64,000 nucleotides of DNA from Pseudomonas koreensis (GTDB lineage: Bacteria; Pseudomonadota; Gammaproteobacteria; Pseudomonadales; Pseudomonadaceae). The stretch lies in the NCBI RefSeq assembly GCF_025447595.1, contig NZ_JAOEJU010000015.1, positions 1 to 64,000 on the forward strand, read 5' to 3'. The notes beneath the pieces are model-generated. The model was not told the DNA's origin and searched no databases. It saw only the letters and a program-made list of their open reading frames with translations. A program made the position numbers and the translations under genes. This document shows positions 44,289-53,384 of this stretch, in pieces. Every line of letters starts with the position of its first letter. The first letter of the stretch is position 1.

Positions 44289-45193
44289 CCGTCGAGTCCG
44301 CGCCGGCCCTGCAAGCCGCCGGTGTGGATGAAGATCAAGCGTGAACCCCGGGCAAAGCGGCCCGTCTCGATCTGTTGTTTGAGCGCCAGCAAGGCTTTGC
44401 CGGTGTACAGCGGTTCGAGGGGAATGCCGCTGGCCTGTCCGGTTTGCGCGATGAATTCAAGCAGCGCCGGATCGACCTTGGCGAAACCTCCACGGCTGGC
44501 GTCGATCAGCTCGTAGCGCCCAGCCTCACCGACAATTGCCTCGACATTGGCCGCGACGCCGTGATCGTCGGGCACAGCCATTGCGCCGTACACCGCATGT
44601 TGTCCTGCTTCCGCCAAAACCAATCCCGCGAGCGTGGTGCCCGTGCCACAAGCCAGCCACCAACCGTGATAGTCGTCCCAGCCAAGCTTGCCGAGTTGTT
44701 GACTGACCTGATCCTTCAATGCCGCGCAACCCTGCGCACCCGGCAACCCGCCGCCACCTTCGGGCACCGGATGCAACGTCGGATATTGCGCCAGCCACGG
44801 CTGCCAGAACCCCGGCTCGTGCCGCGCCCGATAACCGCCAAACCCGAGCCAGTGCAGTTGCATGCCGAAATCCTGCAGATCCCTCACCGTCGGCGTGTCC
44901 TGCGGATGCCCGCGCAACAGCCCGACCGTTGCGAATCCCAGGCGTTTGCCAGCAGCCGCCAGTGCATGCAGATGATTGGAATGCGCACCGCCCAGGCTGA
45001 TGATGCCTTCGGCGCCCGCACGGTCGGCGGCTTTGAGATGTTCGACGAGTTTGAACCACTTGTTGCCGCTGATCAGCGGATCGATGCGGTCGAGACGCAG
45101 GATCGCCACTTCAATTCCGGCGGCAGTGAGCCAGTCCAGATCAAGCGGTTCGAGGGGGGCTTGAGGTAGCCAGTCAGCGGGGGGAAGAAGCAT
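44285..45193 (-). CDS. PLP enzyme of the ACC deaminase / D-cysteine desulfhydrase family
   Basis: The 302-residue fold-type II PLP protein has its lysine in ISGNKWFKLVEHL (about residue 45). SLGGAHSNHLHALAAAGKRLG is the next family motif, and ACGTGTTLAGLVLA is the phosphate-binding loop. Such enzymes deaminate ACC or D-cysteine. The residues that separate true ACC deaminase from desulfhydrase cannot be settled here, and many Pseudomonas proteins of this length lack ACC activity. It stands alone between a convergent b561 gene and a REP pair. Confidence 0.85.
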   Translation of the reverse strand: MLLPPADWLPQAPLEPLDLDWLTAAGIEVAILRLDRIDPLISGNKWFKLVEHLKAADRAGAEGIISLGGAHSNHLHALAAAGKRLGFATVGLLRGHPQDTPTVRDLQDFGMQLHWLGFGGYRARHEPGFWQPWLAQYPTLHPVPEGGGGLPGAQGCAALKDQVSQQLGKLGWDDYHGWWLACGTGTTLAGLVLAEAGQHAVYGAMAVPDDHGVAANVEAIVGEAGRYELIDASRGGFAKVDPALLEFIAQTGQASGIPLEPLYTGKALLALKQQIETGRFARGSRLIFIHTGGLQGRRGLDG

Positions 45194-45244
45194 GGCGACT
45201 TTTCATTCTGGACAGAGCCAGCATTCTAGTCGCTCAGAGGACGC

Positions 45245-45336
45245 CATCGCGAGCAAGCTCGCTCCCACAAGGTTCAGCAGAGCTCACAACATCTGTGAAC
45301 GACGCAAAACCTGTGGGAGCGAGCTTGCTCGCGATG
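45245..45336. repeat. REP pair (REPIN) before fadH
   Basis: CATCGCGAGCAAGCTCGCTC and its inverse enclose about 45 bases between the start of the PLP-enzyme gene and the end of fadH. Confidence 0.9.
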
Positions 45337-45366
45337 GTCATCGGCACGCTGAACCTGGTTGCCGCG

Positions 45367-47406
45367 TTACAGCTCGGCGGCCAGACGCGAACCCTGATTG
45401 ATCGCGCGTTTTGCATCCAGCTCCGCAGCCACATCGGCGCCGCCGATCAGGTGCACGTTCTGCCCGGCTTCGACCAGACCGTCGTGCAGCTCGCGCAGCG
45501 GATCCTGGCCGGCGCAGATGACGATGTTGTCCACCGGCAGCACTTGCGGCTCGCCTGTTTCGCCGATGCGGATGTGCAGGCCTTCGTCGTCGATCTTCAG
45601 GTATTCGACGCTGTTGAGCATCTGCACCTGCTTGTTCTTCAGACCGGTACGGTGAATCCAGCCGGTGGTCTTGCCCAGACCGTCGCCGACCTTGGACTTC
45701 TTGCGTTGCAGCAGGAACACGTCGCGCGCCGGTGCGTGCGGTGCAGCCTTGATCCCGGCCACGCCACCACGGGCTTCCAGATTCGTGTCGATGCCCCACT
45801 CTTTCCAGAACGCGGCGCGATCCTGACTGGTGGCCACGCCTTCATGCACGAGGAATTCCGAGACGTCGAAACCGATACCGCCGGCACCGATCACCGCCAC
45901 ACGCTTGCCGACCGGTTTGCGCTCGAGCAATACATCCAGATAACTCAGCACTTTGGCGTTCTCGACACCCGGAATCGCCGGCAGACGCGGCGCAATACCG
46001 GTCGCCAGAATGACTTCGTCGTAACCGCCCTCGACCAGTTTTGCCACGTCAACGCGGGTGTTGAGGCACACCTCAACATTGGTGGTCTGCAGTTTGCGTT
46101 TGAAGTAACGCAGGGTTTCGTAGAACTCTTCCTTGCCCGGCACGCGTTTGGCGACGTTGAACTGCCCACCGATCTCGCTGGCCGAATCAAACAAGGTCAC
46201 CTGATGCCCGCGCTCGGCGGCCACGGTGGCGGCGGACAGACCGGCAGGACCGGCACCGACCACGGCGATCTTCTTGATCTGCTTGACCGGCAGGTAGTTG
46301 AGTTCGGTTTCGTGGCAGGCACGCGGGTTGACCAGGCAGCTGGTGAGCTTGCCGCCGAAGGTGTGATCGAGGCAGGCCTGGTTGCAACCGATGCAGGTGT
46401 TGATTTCGTCGGCGCGGCCTTCAGCAGCCTTGTTGACGAAGTCCGGGTCGGCGAGGAACGGCCGCGCCATCGAAACCATGTCGGCATCGCCTTCGGCGAG
46501 AATCTGCTCGGCGACTTCCGGGGTGTTGATGCGGTTAGTGGTGATCAACGGAATATTCACCGAACCACGCAGCTTGGCCGTGACCTTGCTGAACGCCGCA
46601 CGCGGCACTTTGGTGGCGATAGTCGGGATCCGTGCCTCGTGCCAGCCGATACCGGTGTTGATGATGGTCGCGCCGGCCTGCTCGATGGCTTTGGCCAAGG
46701 TGACGATTTCTTCCCAGGTGCTACCGCCCTCGACCAGATCGAGCATCGACAGACGGAAGATGATGATGAAGTTCGGGCCCACCGCTTCACGCACCCGGCG
46801 AACGATTTCCACCGGCAGGCGCATGCGGTTTTCGTAGCTGCCGCCCCAACGGTCGGTGCGATGGTTGGTGTGGGCCGCGAGGAACTGGTTAATGAAATAA
46901 CCTTCCGAGCCCATGATTTCCACACCGTCGTACTCGGCGGTCTGGGCCAGTACCGAGCAGGTGACGAAATCGCTGATCTGCTTCTCGATGCCTTCCTCGC
47001 CCAGCTCTTTGGGCTTGAACGGGTTGATCGGCGCCTGAATGGCGCTCGGCGCGACCTGTTTCGGGCTGTAGGCATAACGGCCGGCGTGGAGGATCTGCAT
47101 GCAGATCTTGCCGCCCGCATCATGCACAGCGCGCGTGACGATGCGGTGCTTGAGCGCTTCTTCCTCGGTGGTCAGTTTGGCCGCACCGGAATACACGCCG
47201 CCCTCGTCGTTCGGACCGATACCGCCGGTGACCATCAGGCCGACACCGCCACGGGCACGCTCGGCAAAATACGCCGCCATGCGTTCGAAACCACCCGGCT
47301 TCTCTTCAAGGCCGGTGTGCATGGAGCCCATCAGGGTGCGGTTGCGCAACGTGGTGAATCCCAGGTCCAGCGGGGCCAACAGGTGCGGGTATTGAGTGGC
47401 GGTCAT
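45367..47406 (-). CDS. fadH: 2,4-Dienoyl-CoA reductase (NADPH)
   Basis: The 679-residue enzyme is needed for beta-oxidation of unsaturated fatty acids. The N-terminal old-yellow-enzyme barrel binds FMN (residues about 1-360; AAHTNHRTDRWGGSYENRMR). The 4Fe-4S cysteines are in CIGCNQACLD and GGKLTSCLVNPRACHE. The C-terminal FAD and NADPH domains start at VVGAGPAGLSAATVAAERGH and VIGAGGIGFDVSEFLV. ATG 47406 has GGAG at -10. It is monocistronic. Confidence 0.94.
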   Translation of the reverse strand: MTATQYPHLLAPLDLGFTTLRNRTLMGSMHTGLEEKPGGFERMAAYFAERARGGVGLMVTGGIGPNDEGGVYSGAAKLTTEEEALKHRIVTRAVHDAGGKICMQILHAGRYAYSPKQVAPSAIQAPINPFKPKELGEEGIEKQISDFVTCSVLAQTAEYDGVEIMGSEGYFINQFLAAHTNHRTDRWGGSYENRMRLPVEIVRRVREAVGPNFIIIFRLSMLDLVEGGSTWEEIVTLAKAIEQAGATIINTGIGWHEARIPTIATKVPRAAFSKVTAKLRGSVNIPLITTNRINTPEVAEQILAEGDADMVSMARPFLADPDFVNKAAEGRADEINTCIGCNQACLDHTFGGKLTSCLVNPRACHETELNYLPVKQIKKIAVVGAGPAGLSAATVAAERGHQVTLFDSASEIGGQFNVAKRVPGKEEFYETLRYFKRKLQTTNVEVCLNTRVDVAKLVEGGYDEVILATGIAPRLPAIPGVENAKVLSYLDVLLERKPVGKRVAVIGAGGIGFDVSEFLVHEGVATSQDRAAFWKEWGIDTNLEARGGVAGIKAAPHAPARDVFLLQRKKSKVGDGLGKTTGWIHRTGLKNKQVQMLNSVEYLKIDDEGLHIRIGETGEPQVLPVDNIVICAGQDPLRELHDGLVEAGQNVHLIGGADVAAELDAKRAINQGSRLAAEL

Positions 47407-47611
47407 CGTTAACTCCACAGCGAGCGATCACGGAAAATGCGGGAGCTCTGCGTCCCCCGTCAGTCATGTTCGACAGATTAGGAGTCGCATCGCTGTCACT
47501 CAATGACCGTAACTGACAAGTTATTGATCCAAATGCGCAGCGCCCCTTGGCAAGCCGGGGCTGGCGCCCTACCCTGTCCGCACACCCTGTACCCGGTTGT
47601 TGTTGGATTTC

Positions 47612-48742
47612 ATGCGCAAACTTCTGTACCTGACCTTTTCCATGGCGCTCATCGCTGCGCTCACCTTCTACGCCATGTGGGCGGCTGACCGTCCGGCCGG
47701 TCATTACCTGTCGGACCTGCGGATCAAACTCGCGGTCGATCAGGGCACGCCCGCCGACCGTGGCAACCTGCTGGGCATCCAGCCCGAGCTGTTCCCCACC
47801 GACTACCAAAGCCCCGAACGCCTGCACCGCAAGCTCGCCGCCTATTTGCAGCAGGCGCAGGATCAGGGTCTTTTGAATGAAAAAACCGTGGTTATCCTGC
47901 CGGAGCATGTCGGCACCTGGCTGATGATCAGCGGCGAAAAAGACGAGCTGTACCAGGCCGCCACCCTCGCCGAGGCGATGAACTGGCTGGCGGCGAGCAA
48001 CCCGGTGCAATTTGCTCGCGCCTGGCTCACCGCCAAGGGCAGCAGCCGTCTGGATGACGCGCACCTGCGCATGAAGTCCCGGGACATGGCCAAGGACTAT
48101 CAGGCGCTGTTCGGTGGCCTGGCCAGGGAATTCCACATCACCCTGGTGGCCGGCTCGATCGTATTGCCTGAACCGAACATCACCGATGGCCGGCTCAAGG
48201 CCGGCAGTGGCGCGCTGTACAACAGCACCGTAGTGTTTGGTCGAGACGGCGCCCCGCTTGGTCAGCCACAGCGGCAGATGCGCCCGATCTTCGATCAGGA
48301 CGAGCCATCCGGCACCCGCGAAGCTTCCCGGATCAATGTGGTCGATACCCCGGCCGGACGCCTCGGCGTGTTGATCGGCAACGACAGTTGGTATCCGGAC
48401 AACTACCGCAAACTCGACGAACAAGGCGCACAACTGATCGCGGTGCCTGCGTTTGTCGTCGGTCATGGCGTTTGGGATCAACCGTGGAAGGGTTACAAAG
48501 GCTTGAGCGTGCCGGACTCGGTCAGCCTGAAACCGGGAGCCGTCAGTGAAGGCCAGGCCTGGCACCAACTGACCCTGACGGCGCAACCGCCGTCCAGCAA
48601 GGCAATGGCCGGCATGAGTGTGTTTCTGCGCGGGCAGTTCTGGGACAAGCCGAGTTCCGGGCAAAGTTTCCTCAGCAGCAACGGCCAGCAATTCGCCGAC
48701 AGCGAAGCCCGTGGCGCGCGCCTGCTGAACCTCTGGTTGTAA
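47612..48742 (+). CDS. Nitrilase-fold membrane-anchored protein lacking the catalytic cysteine
   Basis: The 376-residue protein has one N-terminal membrane helix (about 4-24) and a carbon-nitrogen hydrolase domain. The glutamate of the triad is present (Glu98 in VVILPEHVGTW). Where the catalytic cysteine belongs (ICYD in active members) it has IGND, with Gly256. The lysine position also seems changed (GQPQRQMRPIF instead of YRKxHL). It is therefore probably a pseudoenzyme that binds rather than hydrolyses, which is inference. The downstream AraC regulator starts three bases after the stop, suggesting co-expression. Confidence 0.82.
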   Translation: MRKLLYLTFSMALIAALTFYAMWAADRPAGHYLSDLRIKLAVDQGTPADRGNLLGIQPELFPTDYQSPERLHRKLAAYLQQAQDQGLLNEKTVVILPEHVGTWLMISGEKDELYQAATLAEAMNWLAASNPVQFARAWLTAKGSSRLDDAHLRMKSRDMAKDYQALFGGLAREFHITLVAGSIVLPEPNITDGRLKAGSGALYNSTVVFGRDGAPLGQPQRQMRPIFDQDEPSGTREASRINVVDTPAGRLGVLIGNDSWYPDNYRKLDEQGAQLIAVPAFVVGHGVWDQPWKGYKGLSVPDSVSLKPGAVSEGQAWHQLTLTAQPPSSKAMAGMSVFLRGQFWDKPSSGQSFLSSNGQQFADSEARGARLLNLWL

Positions 48743-48745
48743 ACC

Positions 48746-49786
48746 ATGAGACCGCTGCCGATGCGCCTCGGGGATCTGTCGGTGGGCTTTGTCCACAGCC
48801 TGGCCGATGCCGTGCGCAGCCATGACGTCGACCCGTTGCCATTGCTTGAACAGTACGGCCTGGATGCCGCACGACTGGCCGAGGCCGGGGCGCGCCTGTC
48901 GATCCCGCGCTACATGCGCCTGGGGCATGGCGCGATCCAGCTGACCGGCGATCCGGCACTGGGCTTGCGCATGGGCCGGCTCAGCCGATTGAGTCAGGCC
49001 GGGCTGGCCGGCGTGACCGCCGCGCAGGCGCCGACCGTGCGCGAAGCCGCCCGCTGCCTGACTCGCTTCGAACCGTTGTACGGCTCCAACTATCGCGGTC
49101 AGTCGAGTTTCCACGAAGACGCCAGCGGTGCGTGGCTGCGCTTCTACTCGATCAGCCCGTACAACGCCTACAACCGCTTTGTGGTGGATTCGATCATCGC
49201 CGGCTGGCTGCAGCAGTTGTCCAGCGTCAGCCCCGAGCCCCTACGCGCCGAGCGGATCGAGATCGAGTTCGACAGCCCGGATTATCGCGACGCCTATGCG
49301 GTGCTCGGTGAATGCCCGATCCAGTTCGGCGCCGAACACAATCAGTTGCGCCTGAGCCTCACCAGCCTGGCCCAGCGCAACCCGGAGCATTGCCCCAGCA
49401 CCTGGAAACACTTGCTCGGTTTGTGTGAACGGGAACTTGAACAATTGACCCGCACCCGCAGCCTGCGTGAACGCATCACGCAATTGCTCGGGCCGTTACT
49501 CAATGGTGGCCGGGAGCCCGACCTGGAAGAAGTGGCGGCACGCCTGAAGCTGCCGACCTGGACGTTACGCCGAAAGCTGGCCGAGGAAGGCACGCAGTTT
49601 CGCGCGATCCTCAATGACACTCGCCGTGATCTGGCGATGACCTACATCCGCGACACCGAACTGGCATTCGGTGAAATCGCCTACCTGCTGGGGTTTGCCT
49701 CAGCCGAAGCTTTTCAGCGCGCCTTCAAGCGCTGGAACGGCCAGACACCGGGCGAATTTCGCCGCAGTCACCGCAAGACAGGCTGA
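48746..49786 (+). CDS. AraC-family regulator with arabinose-binding-like N-terminal domain
   Basis: The 346-residue protein has the long N-terminal domain common in OruR/ArgR-like AraC proteins (residues about 15-205). A C-terminal double helix-turn-helix follows (LEEVAARLKLPTWTLRRKLAEEGTQFRAI; TELAFGEIAYLLGFASAEAFQRAFKRWNGQTPGEFR). It is coupled to the preceding nitrilase-fold gene with a three-base gap and no ribosome site outside that gene. Its ligand and targets are unknown. Confidence 0.9.
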   Translation: MRPLPMRLGDLSVGFVHSLADAVRSHDVDPLPLLEQYGLDAARLAEAGARLSIPRYMRLGHGAIQLTGDPALGLRMGRLSRLSQAGLAGVTAAQAPTVREAARCLTRFEPLYGSNYRGQSSFHEDASGAWLRFYSISPYNAYNRFVVDSIIAGWLQQLSSVSPEPLRAERIEIEFDSPDYRDAYAVLGECPIQFGAEHNQLRLSLTSLAQRNPEHCPSTWKHLLGLCERELEQLTRTRSLRERITQLLGPLLNGGREPDLEEVAARLKLPTWTLRRKLAEEGTQFRAILNDTRRDLAMTYIRDTELAFGEIAYLLGFASAEAFQRAFKRWNGQTPGEFRRSHRKTG

Positions 49787-49790
49787 CGCC

Positions 49791-49877
49791 TCACAGCTCG
49801 GTGGCGTCTTCCGCAGGCTCTGGTGAATCCAGTTCGTAAGCCTGGAATTCGAGCAGTTCTTCTTGATAGTCATCCAT
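49791..49877 (-). CDS. Very short acidic protein (28 residues)
   Basis: A short frame starts at ATG 49877 behind a near-perfect AGGGGG ribosome site eight bases upstream. It reads MDDYQEELLEFQAYELDSP with an acidic tail ending at TGA 49791. It has no membrane segment and is probably one amphipathic helix. The strength of the ribosome site, not length, is the reason to annotate it. I believe similar short acidic proteins occur in Pseudomonas but cannot name one. It converges on the AraC gene. Confidence 0.5.
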   Translation of the reverse strand: MDDYQEELLEFQAYELDSPEPAEDATEL

Positions 49878-50047
49878 TGCGTAATCCCCCTGACGCTTGC
49901 TTGAAATGGCCTGGAACAAATGACCAGTGCCTCGAGCATAAAGTGCCCGTGTGAAGGAAAAATGAAACGCGTCCTTCATGAAATAAACGTAGCAGGCGGT
50001 CAGGAATTTATCGCGGGATATTTTGAGAAGGACTCATCCACATAGCA

Positions 50048-50138
50048 CTGTGGGAGCGAGTCTGCTCGCGATAGCGAACTTCCCGACACATTGATATTGA
50101 TTGTGCCGAGGCTATCGCGAGCAGGCTCGCTCCCACAG
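50048..50138. repeat. REP pair (REPIN) before the lipoprotein gene end
   Basis: CTGTGGGAGCGAGTCTGCTC and an inverse copy with the CAGGCTCGCTC core enclose about 40 bases. The two arms differ at one base. Confidence 0.88.
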
Positions 50139-50140
50139 GT

Positions 50141-51004
50141 TCACTGCCCGGAGGCAGGCATGGCCGGAATCGGCTCGGACGGCGGCGGCATGTCTGTCGG
50201 GTTGGCCGGCGGCGTGATGGTTTCCGTCGCCGGCGCAGGCTCGGCAACCGGTGCCGGGGTAATCGGCGCGGCTTCGGCCGGTGGTGCTACCGGCTCGGAA
50301 CTGGCCGGGGTCGCTTCTGCAGGCGCTGGCGTCGGTGCCGCCGCGGGCTCGGCGGCCGGCGCTGGGGCCGGGGTCGGTTCAGCCGCAGTGGCTGGAGCCA
50401 GCGGAGCCGGCGCCGCCTTGGCTTCCGGCACACCCAGATCGGTCTTCGGTTTTTCGGTGATGTGTGCGGCTTTCTTCGCATCGGCCGGCAGGAACAGCTC
50501 GACCAGTGTGAAGAAGCGCTCGTAAAACTTCTGCGACGACACGGTTTCGCTGGCCACTTTGACCATCGAATCGTCAGACGAGCCAATCGGCATCGAGACC
50601 GAGCCCAACACACCAACACCGAGGCTGGCCGAGTTGTTGGTCTTCTTCAGCGCGTAGCGATCCTGCAGGGCGTTGGCAAACACCGTGGCATGGTGGCCGG
50701 CACTGCCATCATCGGCGCATACCACGTTGAAACTGATCTCCAGGTGGGTTTCGCCAGTCTGCTGGAAACTCTTGTGGCCGCTGACCAGTTTCGGGTCGCT
50801 GCTGGTAATGATGTAGCCCTGGCTGAGCAGTGCACGGCGGGCCGCTTCGCAACTGGCGGTATCGGTGACCGGGTAATTGCGCGAGAAAGTGCCGGAATCG
50901 TCGAAATTCTCATGCTCGTAGATGGGCTTGTCCTTGGAACAGCCGGCAGCGGCGGTCAGCAACAACGCCAACCCGATGAAACGCACGGGAATAGAATTCA
51001 ACAT
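50141..51004 (-). CDS. DUF2242-like lipoprotein with Ala/Pro-rich tail
   Basis: The 287-residue exported protein has a lipobox (LLLTAAAGCS, Cys22), so it is lipid-anchored. Residues about 30-180 form a compact domain (DTASCEAARRALLSQGYIITSSDP; ISFNVVCADD), which I match to DUF2242. From about residue 195 to the end it is low-complexity Ala-Pro-Glu-Thr repeat, likely an extended spacer through the periplasm or cell wall. The function is unknown. It has its own promoter region and a REP pair follows. Confidence 0.8.
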   Translation of the reverse strand: MLNSIPVRFIGLALLLTAAAGCSKDKPIYEHENFDDSGTFSRNYPVTDTASCEAARRALLSQGYIITSSDPKLVSGHKSFQQTGETHLEISFNVVCADDGSAGHHATVFANALQDRYALKKTNNSASLGVGVLGSVSMPIGSSDDSMVKVASETVSSQKFYERFFTLVELFLPADAKKAAHITEKPKTDLGVPEAKAAPAPLAPATAAEPTPAPAPAAEPAAAPTPAPAEATPASSEPVAPPAEAAPITPAPVAEPAPATETITPPANPTDMPPPSEPIPAMPASGQ

Positions 51005-51096
51005 TAAACATCCTGAGGGAAAACGGTCCGGCGCGTATTGTGCAACAGATCGTTACCCAGTGGCGCACGGATTAGTGTCTTGAAACAGTTACAACT

Positions 51097-51996
51097 CTAC
51101 TGACCATCGGCGACAGGAAAAAGTCGCGCCGACAAATGATCGACGAACACCCGCAATTTGGCGGTTGCATGGCGACTTGATGGCCACAACACCCAGAACT
51201 GTCCGACGTGTTCCAGATACTCATCCAGCACGCGCTGCAGACGACCCTGCTGCTGCGCTTCAAAGATCATGAAGTCCGGCAGACAGGCGATGCCCAGCCC
51301 TGCCAGCGCTGCATGCCGCACGGCTTCGATCGAGGTACTGACCAGACGTGTCGGCAAGGTCGGCTCGGGCGCGCCCTCCTCACGCTTCAGCGGCCAGGGC
51401 TCAAGCTTACCGGTCGCGTGAAACGTATGGCGCAGGCAGGCGTGCTCCGCCAGATCGGCCGGGGTCAGCGGCTCGCCGCGCTCGCGCAGGTACGCGGGAC
51501 TCGCCACCAACACCATATGAAACTCGCCCAACGGTCGTGCCATCAGTCGCGAATCTCGCGGTTTACCCGTTCGAATCACCGCGTCGAAACCCTCTTCAAC
51601 CACATCCACCATGCGATCCGTCAGGTCCAGATCCAGTTCGATCTGCGGGTACAGCGCCATGAATTCATACATGACCGGCATCACCAGGTCATGCACCTGC
51701 GGCAGACTGACCCGCAACTTGCCGTGAGGCGCCGCTGCCGCGTCGCACAGTTCAAATTCCGCCGCTTCCACTTCGGCCAGAATCTTGCGGCAGCGTTCAA
51801 GAAACAGCGCGCCTTCGCTGGTCAGCGTGATGCTGCGGGTGGTGCGGTGAAACAACCGTACATTGAGTCGTGCCTCCAGCCGGGCAATGCTCTTGCCCAC
51901 CGCTGAAGAAGACACTCCGAGCAAGCGGCCCGCCTCAGTAAAACTGCGGGTTTCCGCCACCTGCACGAACACCGAAATACTGCCCAAGCTGTCCAT
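51097..51996 (-). CDS. LysR-family regulator
   Basis: The 299-residue protein has the N-terminal helix-turn-helix (SISVFVQVAETRSFTEAGRLLGVSSSAVGKSIARLEARL) and the effector domain. It is divergent from the MFS transporter gene at 52119 (122 bases apart), so it is probably its local regulator. It resembles the AaeR/PecT-like branch that often stands beside drug exporters. Confidence 0.9.
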   Translation of the reverse strand: MDSLGSISVFVQVAETRSFTEAGRLLGVSSSAVGKSIARLEARLNVRLFHRTTRSITLTSEGALFLERCRKILAEVEAAEFELCDAAAAPHGKLRVSLPQVHDLVMPVMYEFMALYPQIELDLDLTDRMVDVVEEGFDAVIRTGKPRDSRLMARPLGEFHMVLVASPAYLRERGEPLTPADLAEHACLRHTFHATGKLEPWPLKREEGAPEPTLPTRLVSTSIEAVRHAALAGLGIACLPDFMIFEAQQQGRLQRVLDEYLEHVGQFWVLWPSSRHATAKLRVFVDHLSARLFPVADGQ

Positions 51997-52118
51997 TCAT
52001 CCCTCCCTGATTCACGACATTCTTGTCCGAGATGTTCGGAACCCTAACCTGTTTTTCCCGAATGTGCAGCGCCCTACCCTAAGGCCTTCGTCTCCTTTGG
52101 CAAAATGGAAACCCGCCC

Positions 52119-53324
52119 ATGAACGATGTGCCACTCACTTCCCCCTCCCTCGCCGGCACCTTCGAGCCCGCAGAACGATTACCGCTGGGCGCACTACTCG
52201 CGCTGGCCACCGCCGGATTTATCACCGTGTTGACCGAGGCGATGCCCGCCGGCCTGCTGCCACAGATGAGCGCTGGGCTTGATGTCTCTCAGGCACTGAT
52301 CGGGCAACTGGTCACGCTGTACGCCATCGGCTCGATGCTGGCAGCGATTCCGCTCACCATTGCCACACGGGGTTGGCGTCGGCGCCCGCTCCTGCTGTCG
52401 GCCATTGGTGGGTTTGCCATCGCAAACAGCATCACTGCGCTGTCGGAGCTGTACTGGCTGACCCTGATTGCGCGCTTGATAGCAGGCGTGTTCGCCGGGC
52501 TGCTGTGGGCTTTGCTGGCCGGGTACGCGAGCCGGATGGTCGCACCTCACCTACAAGGCCGGGCGATTACGGTGGCCATGCTCGGGGCGCCCCTTGCACT
52601 GTCGCTGGGCATTCCGGCCGGCACCTTGTTGGGCACCGCAGTCGGTTGGCGCTTGAGCTTTGCGATCATGACCGGGCTGACCGTGCTGCTGGTGATCTGG
52701 GTGCGTTGGCAAGTGCCGGATTTCGCCGGTGAACGCGCCGGAAAACGCCTGCCACTGCGTCAGGTGTTTACCTTGCCGGGCGTGCGATCCGTGTTGTTTG
52801 TAACCCTGTCCTACGTCGTCGCGCACAACCTTCTGTACACCTACATCGCGCCATTTCTGGAGCCATCGGGACTTGGCGCAGAAATCGACCGGGTGTTGCT
52901 GGTATTCGGTCTGGCGTCGGTACTGAGCCTGTGGATCGTCGGCAGCCTGATTGATCGCTGGCTGCGTCAATTGGTTCTGGTCAGTGCCGCGCTATTCCTG
53001 CTGTCGGCGATTGCCCTGGGTCTGTGGCGCGACTCGCCGGGCGTGGTCTACACCGCCACCGCCGTCTGGGGTCTGGCGTTCGGCGCGATGCCCTCGCTGT
53101 TGCAGACGGCTTTGGCAAAAACCGCCAAAGAGGCTGCCGATACCGCGCAATCGATGCTGGTGACCCTGTGGAATGTCGGCATTGCCGGCGGCGGGCTTGC
53201 GGGCGGGCTGTTGCTGAACAACCTGGGCGTCGGGAGTTACCCGTGGATTGTCGCGGGTCTGTTGCTGCTGACCCTATATGCGACCGTCAATGCCCGAAGC
53301 CATGGTTTTCCGAACGCCGGATAA
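52119..53324 (+). CDS. MFS transporter, DHA1 type
   Basis: The 401-residue protein has twelve hydrophobic segments. TEAMPAGLLPQMSAGLDVSQALIGQLVTLYAIGS and the motif-A region TRGWRRRPLLL are typical of sugar or drug efflux MFS proteins (AraJ/YdhP-like). It is probably regulated by the divergent LysR protein. The substrate is not known. Confidence 0.88.
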   Translation: MNDVPLTSPSLAGTFEPAERLPLGALLALATAGFITVLTEAMPAGLLPQMSAGLDVSQALIGQLVTLYAIGSMLAAIPLTIATRGWRRRPLLLSAIGGFAIANSITALSELYWLTLIARLIAGVFAGLLWALLAGYASRMVAPHLQGRAITVAMLGAPLALSLGIPAGTLLGTAVGWRLSFAIMTGLTVLLVIWVRWQVPDFAGERAGKRLPLRQVFTLPGVRSVLFVTLSYVVAHNLLYTYIAPFLEPSGLGAEIDRVLLVFGLASVLSLWIVGSLIDRWLRQLVLVSAALFLLSAIALGLWRDSPGVVYTATAVWGLAFGAMPSLLQTALAKTAKEAADTAQSMLVTLWNVGIAGGGLAGGLLLNNLGVGSYPWIVAGLLLLTLYATVNARSHGFPNAG

Positions 53325-53331
53325 CGCGCAT

Positions 53332-53360
53332 AAAAAAGCCCCGGATTTTCATCCGGGGCT
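53332..53360 (-). terminator. Terminator of ppiD, shared with the MFS gene
   Basis: A ten-pair stem (AGCCCCGGAT/ATCCGGGGCT) with a four-base loop is followed on the minus strand by six T. Confidence 0.9.
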
Positions 53361-53384
53361 CGGGTCTTGCGGCTCAGCCAGGCA

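Noticed and set aside
45295..47412. 705-codon plus-strand frame across fadH
   Set aside because: Antisense shadow; fadH has all its cofactor motifs on the other strand.
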